From an uncultured Bacteroides sp. (GTDB lineage: Bacteria > Bacteroidota > Bacteroidia > Bacteroidales > Bacteroidaceae), in assembly GCA_900553815.1 (NCBI GenBank), contig USEY01000076.1, positions 1-11,792 on the forward strand: a DNA stretch of 11,792 bases, in the 5' to 3' direction. Numbering within the stretch: position 1 is the stretch's first letter; the number at the start of each line of letters is the position of its first letter. Shown piece by piece: positions 6,955 to 11,792 of the stretch. The notes below the pieces were generated by a model that worked only from the letters and a program-made list of their open reading frames with translations, did no database searches and was not told where the DNA came from. Position numbers and translations under genes: made by a program.

Positions 6955-7491
6955 ATGATACGCAAAGAAGAAGTATATAAAATAGGTATATTCAACAAGC
7001 CGCACGGCATACATGGCGAATTATTGTTCACCTTCACCGACGACATCTTCGACCAGGTGGAGGCTGAATACCTGATTTGCCCCATGGATGGCATTCTGGT
7101 GCCTTTCTTTCTGGAAGAATATCGCTTCCGCTCGGAAAGTACGGCCCTTGTCAAGCTGGAGGGAGTGGATACTGCCGAACAGGCACGCACATTTACGAAT
7201 GTAGATGTCTATTTCCCCATAAAACATGCCGAAGAAGTGGAACGCGAAAATCTGAGCTGGAATTTCTTCACAGGTTTCCGCATGGAAGAAATACACCATG
7301 GACACATAGGCGAAGTGGTTGATGTGGATACCTCGACCATCAATACCCTGTTTGTGGTGGACTACAAAGGAGAAGAACTGCTGATTCCGGCGCAGGAAGA
7401 TTTTATCGTAGAAATAGACCAGAAACACAAGGTCATTACCATGGACCTGCCCGAAGGGCTGCTTGCGCTGGACGACACCGAGGAAGTCTGA
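6955..7491 (+). CDS. rimM: Ribosome maturation factor RimM
   Basis: RimM binds ribosomal protein uS19 and helps mature the head of the 30S subunit and process 16S rRNA. The 178-residue product has the N-terminal beta-barrel signature [15 protein letters not shown] at residues 11-25 and a C-terminal PRC-barrel-like half ending in the typical [20 protein letters not shown] and LPEGLLAL. The length is normal. The ATG lies three bases after the murA stop, so the two are very probably cotranscribed. The usual trmD partner is not adjacent here. It appears intact. Confidence 0.93.
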   Translation: MIRKEEVYKIGIFNKPHGIHGELLFTFTDDIFDQVEAEYLICPMDGILVPFFLEEYRFRSESTALVKLEGVDTAEQARTFTNVDVYFPIKHAEEVERENLSWNFFTGFRMEEIHHGHIGEVVDVDTSTINTLFVVDYKGEELLIPAQEDFIVEIDQKHKVITMDLPEGLLALDDTEEV

Positions 7492-7543
7492 ACCGCAAGA
7501 AAATCACCCTACTCTGAAACAACGAGAAAAAAGAACTGCAAAG

Positions 7544-8416
7544 ATGGCAAACGAAAAGAGAAGGAAGAAAAGAAAAGCATTCTGGAGCAATATTAAGTTC
7601 AAGTACAAACTGACTATCATCAACGAGAACACGCTCGAAGAGGTGGTATCGCTCTATGTGTCCAAGCTGAACGGCATATCAGTGTTGCTGTCTGTCTTTA
7701 CCGTGCTTTTCCTCATTACGGCTGCCATCATTGCCTTCACCCCACTGCGCAACTACCTGCCTGGATATATGAACAGCGAAGTAAGGTCGCAAATCGTGAA
7801 GAATGCCCTGCAAGTAGACTCCCTGCAACAGGTGCTCGACCGCCAGAACCTCTACATCATGAACATTCAGGACATCTTCCGCGGCAATATAAAGACAGAC
7901 ACCGTGCAGTCCATTGACTCGCTGACCCTGGCACGCAAAGACTCGCTGATGGAACGTACCCAACGCGAAGAAGAATTCCGCAGGCAATATGAAGAAAAGG
8001 AGAAATACAACCTGACCGGTATATCGGTACGTCCTGAAACCGAGGGAGTGATATTCTACCGTCCCACACGGGGAATGATTTCCACTCCGTTCAACATGCC
8101 TAAAAAACATCTGGGCATCGACATTGCCGCCAATCCGGGCGAAAGCATCATGGCTACCCTGGACGGCACCGTGCTACTGAGCACATACGCGGCAGAAACC
8201 GGATACATGATTATCATACAACATAACAAAGACTTTGTTTCCGTCTACAAGCATTGCGGTTCGCTGCTGAAAGAAGCCGGTGAAAGCGTGAAAGCCGGAG
8301 AAGCCATCGCTCTTATTGGTCACCACAGTGGACAGATACCCGATAAACCACACTTGCACTTTGAATTGTGGCACCGGGGCAAGCCCGTCAACCCGGAAAC
8401 ATTCATTGTCTTTTGA
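7544..8416 (+). CDS. Membrane-anchored M23 family metallopeptidase
   Basis: M23 (LytM-type) enzymes are zinc endopeptidases that cut peptidoglycan cross-bridges in the periplasm. From the ATG at 7544 the product has 290 residues: a basic cytoplasmic N-terminus (KRRKKRK), one transmembrane helix at about 45-66, a coiled-coil-like charged stretch at about 80-155, and the M23 domain at about 170-290. The zinc ligands are intact: HLGID gives His189 and Asp193, and HLH at 270-272 gives His272, with His270 as a catalytic residue. His237 in VYKHCGSL is the second catalytic histidine. The frame is open upstream to a TTG inside rimM (7463), but 7544 is the first ATG, and its product starts like related proteins. 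It lies 52 bases after rimM. The cutting activity is inferred from the intact site; its activators are unknown. Confidence 0.92.
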   Translation: MANEKRRKKRKAFWSNIKFKYKLTIINENTLEEVVSLYVSKLNGISVLLSVFTVLFLITAAIIAFTPLRNYLPGYMNSEVRSQIVKNALQVDSLQQVLDRQNLYIMNIQDIFRGNIKTDTVQSIDSLTLARKDSLMERTQREEEFRRQYEEKEKYNLTGISVRPETEGVIFYRPTRGMISTPFNMPKKHLGIDIAANPGESIMATLDGTVLLSTYAAETGYMIIIQHNKDFVSVYKHCGSLLKEAGESVKAGEAIALIGHHSGQIPDKPHLHFELWHRGKPVNPETFIVF

Positions 8417-8515
8417 CATAATAAACAGGAACAACCTCTTTTTCTGCCGCCGGTCTGCCTGCCTTCAGCCAGAAAAGCCAGCGCGACAGAAGAGACACTA
8501 TAAGAAAGAATAAAT

Positions 8516-9676
8516 ATGAAAAAACAAATTGCCATACTCGGTTCGACCGGCTCCATAGGCACACAAGCCTTACAAGTCATCGAGGAACATCCCGACAAAT
8601 ACGAAGCCTACGTATTGACGGCTAACAACAGGGTGGAGCAACTCATTGCACAAGCACGGAAGTTCAACCCTGAAATTGTGGTCATTGCCAACAAGGATAA
8701 ATATCCGCAACTGAAGGAAGCCCTGGCCGACCTGCCTATCAAGGTCTATGCCGGTGCCGATGCCATCTGCCAGGTGGTACAGGAAAAAGCCATCGACATG
8801 GTGCTTACAGCCATGGTGGGATATGCCGGCCTGCGCCCTACCATCAATGCCATACGCGCACGCAAGACCATAGCACTGGCCAACAAGGAAACGCTGGTAG
8901 TGGCGGGGGAACTGATAAACGCGCTGGCACGTGTGAACGGAACCTCTATCCTGCCTGTCGACTCGGAACACTCGGCCGTTTTCCAATGTCTGGCCGGAGA
9001 AATAGGAAACAAGATAGAGAAAGTTATCCTGACTGCTTCAGGCGGTCCCTTCCGCACGTTCAGCCACGAACAGCTGAAAACCGTTACCAAAGCACAAGCC
9101 TTGCAACACCCCAACTGGGAAATGGGGGCAAAAATCACCATTGACTCAGCCTCCATGATGAACAAAGGCTTTGAAGTGATTGAGGCCAAATGGCTGTTTG
9201 GCGTAAAGCCGGAACAGATAGAGGTCGTGGTACATCCGCAATCGGTCATTCACAGCATGGTACAGTTTGAAGACGGAGCCGTGAAAGCACAACTCGGCAT
9301 GCCCGACATGCGTCTGCCCATACAGTATGCCTTCTCATATCCCGACCGCCTTCATGCCTCTTTTCCACGGTTGGACTTCACCAAGTGTACCGAACTGACC
9401 TTTGAACAGCCCGATACGACCCGCTTCCGCAATCTGGCCCTGGCCTACGAGGCACTGCACCAAGGTGGAAACATGCCTTGTATTGTCAATGCGGCCAACG
9501 AGGTATGTGTGGCAGCCTTCCTCAATGAACAGGTATCTTTCCTGGGCATGAGCGAAGTGATAGAGAAAACCATGGGACGCGTGGCCTACATACAGAAGCC
9601 CACTTATGACGACTACGTGGCTACCGATGCCGAAGCCCGCCGCATGGCTAAAGAAATATTGACAAAATATTCATAA
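8516..9676 (+). CDS. dxr: 1-deoxy-D-xylulose-5-phosphate reductoisomerase
   Basis: Dxr (IspC) rearranges and reduces DXP to 2-C-methyl-D-erythritol 4-phosphate with NADPH, the first committed step of the MEP isoprenoid pathway. The 386-residue product has the NADPH-binding GSTGSIG at residues 9-15, LANKETLVVAGE at 121-132, the metal ligands in LPVDSEHSAVFQ (Asp149, Glu151) and MNKGFEVIEAKWLF (Glu220), and QHPNWEMGAKITIDSASMMN at 197-216, all diagnostic. The length is close to normal. It follows the M23 gene after 99 bases in which I see no promoter consensus or strong terminator, so cotranscription is likely. Its isoprenoid products feed undecaprenyl phosphate and quinones. It is the known target of fosmidomycin. 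It appears intact. Confidence 0.97.
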   Translation: MKKQIAILGSTGSIGTQALQVIEEHPDKYEAYVLTANNRVEQLIAQARKFNPEIVVIANKDKYPQLKEALADLPIKVYAGADAICQVVQEKAIDMVLTAMVGYAGLRPTINAIRARKTIALANKETLVVAGELINALARVNGTSILPVDSEHSAVFQCLAGEIGNKIEKVILTASGGPFRTFSHEQLKTVTKAQALQHPNWEMGAKITIDSASMMNKGFEVIEAKWLFGVKPEQIEVVVHPQSVIHSMVQFEDGAVKAQLGMPDMRLPIQYAFSYPDRLHASFPRLDFTKCTELTFEQPDTTRFRNLALAYEALHQGGNMPCIVNAANEVCVAAFLNEQVSFLGMSEVIEKTMGRVAYIQKPTYDDYVATDAEARRMAKEILTKYS

Positions 9677-9688
9677 GGGATTCCCCAC

Positions 9689-9779
9689 CTTGTCGTTGAA
9701 CCCCGACGACCGCCTCGTGGGGGTTCAACGAGACCCTCGTGGGGGTTCAACGAGGACCTCGTCGGGGTTCAACGACAAG
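9689..9779. repeat. Array of four 17-bp units at a 22-base period, first unit inverted
   Basis: Units start at 9693, 9715, 9737 and 9759, exactly 22 bases apart, separated by the 5-base spacers CCGCC, GACCC and GGACC. Units 2 and 3 read TCGTGGGGGTTCAACGA and unit 4 reads TCGTCGGGGTTCAACGA. Unit 1 is the reverse complement, TCGTTGAACCCCGACGA. Units 1 and 4 with their flanks (9689-9709 and 9759-9779) form a perfect 21-bp inverted repeat. Unit 1 can also pair with unit 2 or unit 3 with one mismatch, so three alternative hairpins exclude each other. The array sits in the 202-base dxr-rseP gap, starting 13 bases after the dxr stop. A role as terminator, mRNA stabiliser or dispersed intergenic element is possible. 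No U-run follows directly. Confidence 0.85.
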
Positions 9780-9878
9780 TTCATAAAGGACGTCCGAAAC
9801 AAGCATTGATTATCAACAACTTACGAACAAGAATAAAAATAAACAAGTAAAAAACGAAAAAGTAATAATTAAAGACAA

Positions 9879-11213
9879 ATGGAAACATTCTTAATCCGTG
9901 CCCTCCAGCTTATCATGAGCCTTTCACTGCTGGTCATCATACACGAAGGAGGACACTTCCTCTTTGCCCGACTATTCAAAACCCGCGTCGAGAAGTTCTG
10001 CCTGTTCTTCGACCCGTGGTTCACCTTATTTAAATTCAAGCCCAAAAACAGCGAGACGGAATACGGCATCGGCTGGCTGCCCCTGGGTGGATACGTCAAA
10101 ATATCGGGAATGATAGACGAATCGATGGATACCGAACAGATGAAGCAACCCATGCAACCATGGGAGTTTCGTGCCAAACCGGCCTGGCAGCGTCTGCTTA
10201 TCATGATAGGCGGCGTAATGTTCAACTTCCTGCTGGCCCTGTTCATCTATTCCATGATACTTTATGCGTGGGGCGACTCTTACATCCCCGTGCAGAAGGC
10301 CCCCTTGGGTATGGACTTCAATGAAACCATGCACCAGGCAGGGTTTCAGGACGGCGACGTACTGCTTTCGGCCGACGGTGTTCCTTTCGAGCGCATGGGC
10401 GGCGACCTGTTGACAGCCATTGTCGATGCCCGCCAGGTTTCGGTACTGCGCAACGGACAGGAAGCTTCGGTCTATATCCCTGACAATATGATGGACCGCC
10501 TGCTGGCCGACAGCGCCCGCTTTGCTGACTTCCGCATACCCTTTGTCATTGACAGCCTGGCTGCCGGACGTCCGGCGGCATTGGCAGGACTTCAGGTAGG
10601 CGACAGCATCATAGCCATGGACGGCAAGAAGATAGCCTACTTCGACTTCAGAGAAGAAATGATGAAGCGCCGTGAAAGCAAAGATGCTGACCACAACGTG
10701 ACTTTGGCTTACGTGCGCAAGGGTGTGACAGATACACTGACCGTAGCCACAGACTCGCTCTACGAACTGGGTGTATATGCCTGCATGCAAACCAGCAAGC
10801 TGCTGCCTGTAGTAAAGAAAGAATATGGGTTCTTTGCTTCCATACCCGCCGGCATTACATTGGGCGTCAACACATTGAAGGGATACGTAAACCAGATGAA
10901 GTACCTCTTCTCCAAGGAAGGAGCCAAGCAGTTGGGAGGTTTCGGTGCCATTGGCAGCATATTCCCGGCAACCTGGGATTGGCACCAGTTCTGGTATATG
11001 ACAGCTTTCTTGAGCATCATTCTGGCCTTCATGAATATCCTGCCGATTCCAGCATTGGACGGCGGCCACGTACTGTTCCTCATTTATGAAATTGTAGCCC
11101 GCCGCAAGCCGAGCGACAAATTCATGGAACGCGCTCAGATGGTGGGCATGTTCCTGCTCTTCGCCCTGCTGATATGGGCCAACCTGAATGACCTGATTCG
11201 TTTCCTCTTCTAA
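9879..11213 (+). CDS. rseP: RIP metalloprotease RseP (site-2 protease family)
   Basis: RseP-type enzymes are inner-membrane zinc proteases that cut transmembrane helices, classically anti-sigma factors and signal-peptide remnants. The 444-residue product has the zinc motif HEGGH at residues 22-26 inside the first helix (about 5-31), a second helix at about 105-130, a periplasmic part at about 135-300 with two PDZ-like segments (HQAGFQDGDVLLSADGVPF at 152-170 and AALAGLQVGDSIIAMDGKKI at 233-252), then helices at about 372-395 and 418-440. The third zinc ligand is Asp394 of the LDG motif in PIPALDGGH. Domain order and length are normal. It starts 202 bases after dxr, past the repeat array, and I see no clear promoter in that gap, so it may rely on read-through. 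The substrate in this organism is not shown by the sequence. Confidence 0.96.
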   Translation: METFLIRALQLIMSLSLLVIIHEGGHFLFARLFKTRVEKFCLFFDPWFTLFKFKPKNSETEYGIGWLPLGGYVKISGMIDESMDTEQMKQPMQPWEFRAKPAWQRLLIMIGGVMFNFLLALFIYSMILYAWGDSYIPVQKAPLGMDFNETMHQAGFQDGDVLLSADGVPFERMGGDLLTAIVDARQVSVLRNGQEASVYIPDNMMDRLLADSARFADFRIPFVIDSLAAGRPAALAGLQVGDSIIAMDGKKIAYFDFREEMMKRRESKDADHNVTLAYVRKGVTDTLTVATDSLYELGVYACMQTSKLLPVVKKEYGFFASIPAGITLGVNTLKGYVNQMKYLFSKEGAKQLGGFGAIGSIFPATWDWHQFWYMTAFLSIILAFMNILPIPALDGGHVLFLIYEIVARRKPSDKFMERAQMVGMFLLFALLIWANLNDLIRFLF

Positions 11214-11232
11214 AAGACCGGAAACATCCATA

Positions 11233-11283
11233 AACAGGAAGATGTGTCAATAAACATTATGGCAGATCTTCCTGTTCTTTTTA
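11233..11283 (+). terminator. Probable rho-independent terminator after rseP
   Basis: AACAGGAAGAT (11233-11243) and ATCTTCCTGTT (11266-11276) form a perfect 11-bp stem with a 22-base loop, followed by CTTTTTA (11277-11283). It starts 20 bases after the rseP stop. The loop is longer than in typical intrinsic terminators and the stem is moderate in GC, so efficiency is uncertain. Confidence 0.6.
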
Positions 11284-11573
11284 TCTACCCTTGCATACAC
11301 AAAGCTTTGTTTCCAGCCATCTTTCATCTCGACTCACGGTGTGTTGGCATAGACATACGTAGCCTGTAAGCCCACTACAGGGGTATCAAACGCATATACC
11401 TGACAACCGATGCAAATTGCCATCTTTGTACACAACACTTCATACCTGAAAAGGCGTCTACAACCGCTCAGTCCGGCGACAAAACCCTTCAGTCACACAA
11501 ACAACAGCTCACTGCTTTTCTTCAAATAAAATGCCTGCCAGACATGCGCGTTTCGGTACGCACATCCGTGATT
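11247..11573 (-). pseudogene. Decayed protein-like reading frame with two in-frame TGA codons
   Basis: One minus-strand frame runs from after a TAG (11574-11576) to TGA 11247-11249 and is broken only by TGA at 11493-11495 and at 11334-11336. The three open parts are 26, 52 and 28 codons. The middle part includes MAICIGCQVYAFDTPVVGLQ and ATYVYANTP, and after the stop the frame continues as VEMKDGWKQSFVYARVDKKN. Both TGA codons could come from the Arg codon CGA by a single C-to-T change. An ATG at 11421-11423 would give a 29-residue peptide at most. I read this as the remnant of a small gene or of a recurring intergenic element. The family is not identified, and the 3' part overlaps the rseP terminator stem. 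Confidence 0.35.
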
Positions 11574-11631
11574 CTAAATTTTTTATATAAAATTAATCAT
11601 TCATATAGTACTGAATATAAAAACAATTTCT

Positions 11632-11639
11632 TACTTTTG
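11632..11639 (+). promoter_or_regulatory. Predicted -7 element for the gap gene
   Basis: TACTTTTG matches the Bacteroides -7 consensus TAnnTTTG and lies in an AT-rich stretch. No good TTTG-type -33 element is seen at the right distance. Transcription would start near 11646, leaving a leader of about 115 bases before the ATG at 11761. Confidence 0.6.
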
Positions 11640-11645
11640 CAGCGC

Positions 11646-11760
11646 AATCCGGGAGGGAGGCTTGGAGGAGCCCCACAGGAACCGACAAGACGCTTTCGGA
11701 TAACAAACTTTTTTGATAAGATATTGTTTAATATTATAAACCCTTAAAAGTTTAAACAAA
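11646..11760 (+). promoter_or_regulatory. Long structured-looking 5' leader of the gap gene
   Basis: The leader starts with a G-rich segment (11651-11668) holding five closely spaced GG or GGG runs. It can form a small hairpin of GGCT (11659-11662) with AGCC (11669-11672), enclosed by ATCCG (11647-11651) pairing with CGGAT (11697-11701). The last 50 bases are AU-rich, with a weak GTTTA/TAAAC hairpin just before the start. It resembles no riboswitch class I can name. The transcription start is inferred from the -7 match only. Confidence 0.35.
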
Positions 11761-11792
11761 ATGATTAAAGTAGGTATTAATGGATTCGGACG
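11761..11792 (+). CDS. gap: Glyceraldehyde-3-phosphate dehydrogenase, 5' end only
   Basis: The window ends after 32 bases of this gene. The translation MIKVGINGFG, with an Arg codon begun by CG, is the conserved NAD-binding N-terminus (INGFGR) of glyceraldehyde-3-phosphate dehydrogenase, the glycolytic enzyme that makes 1,3-bisphosphoglycerate. A full gene would be about 1 kb and runs off the window. The promoter match at 11632-11639 and the long leader suggest it is transcribed alone or begins a new unit. Confidence 0.85.
   Translation, partial: MIKVGINGFG

Noticed and set aside
7463..7543. An earlier start for the M23 gene inside rimM
   Set aside because: The codon at 7463 is TTG, the added residues are low-complexity and unlike the family, and the first ATG at 7544 gives a normal protein.
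8437..8475. Weak inverted repeat between the M23 gene and dxr (TTTTTCTG with CAGAAAAG)
   Set aside because: It has only about 7 pairs, a long loop and no U-run, so a terminator is not supported.
9689..9779. CRISPR array
   Set aside because: Spacers are only 5 bases, one repeat is inverted and there are no cas genes, so it is a palindromic repeat array and not CRISPR.
10026..11231. A 401-codon open frame on the minus strand, antisense to rseP
   Set aside because: It lies almost entirely opposite rseP, which has all the catalytic motifs. The antisense translation is His/Gln/Val-rich with no domain, typical of a shadow frame in moderate-GC coding DNA.
11299..11310. 12-bp palindrome ACAAAGCTTTGT after rseP
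   Set aside because: A single short palindrome with no partner site and no suitable position relative to a promoter. It also falls within the decayed reading frame.

Overview
The window looks like a chromosomal segment of a Bacteroides-type bacterium (Bacteroidota). The evidence is the protein families present (DUF6266, DUF4290, a Bacteroidota-style RimM/M23/Dxr/RseP run), several close matches to the Bacteroides sigma-ABfr -7 element TAnnTTTG in front of genes, no consistent Shine-Dalgarno sequences, and AT-rich intergenic DNA around genes of moderate GC. The species cannot be decided from the sequence. Almost all coding content is housekeeping. I see no CRISPR array, RNA gene, transposase, phage module or defence system, and I do not claim an undescribed multi-gene system.

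Layout. (1) 65-979, minus strand: a DUF6266 protein with an unusual C-terminal extension and its own promoter at 1170-1177. (2) 980-1919: about 940 bases of AT-rich intergenic DNA holding a 21-bp inverted repeat (1390-1465) and a degraded, protein-like reading frame on the plus strand (1589-1837). (3) 1920-4161, minus strand: a tight operon yicC - gmk - small two-helix membrane protein - nadD. (4) 4183-4231: a compact divergent promoter pair. (5) 4260-9676, plus strand: tsaB - DUF4290 - murA - rimM - M23 peptidase - dxr, with short gaps or overlaps. (6) 9689-9779: an array of four 17-bp units at an exact 22-base period, the first unit inverted. (7) 9879-11213: rseP, followed by a probable terminator. 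(8) 11247-11573: a minus-strand reading frame broken by two TGA codons. (9) 11632-11792: promoter, about 115 bases of leader, and the first 10 complete codons of a glyceraldehyde-3-phosphate dehydrogenase gene.

How the genes fit together. The plus-strand run combines cell-envelope supply (MurA for peptidoglycan precursors, Dxr for the isoprenoids that feed undecaprenyl phosphate and quinones, an M23 hydrolase for cell-wall cutting, RseP for intramembrane proteolysis) with translation quality (TsaB for tRNA t6A, RimM for 30S maturation). The divergent minus-strand operon supplies nucleotides and cofactors (Gmk for GDP, NadD for NAD) plus the YicC-type RNase. The most notable residue-level observation is Asp in place of the fosfomycin-target Cys of MurA. 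The least explained DNA is in the three intergenic stretches with repeats or decayed reading frames.
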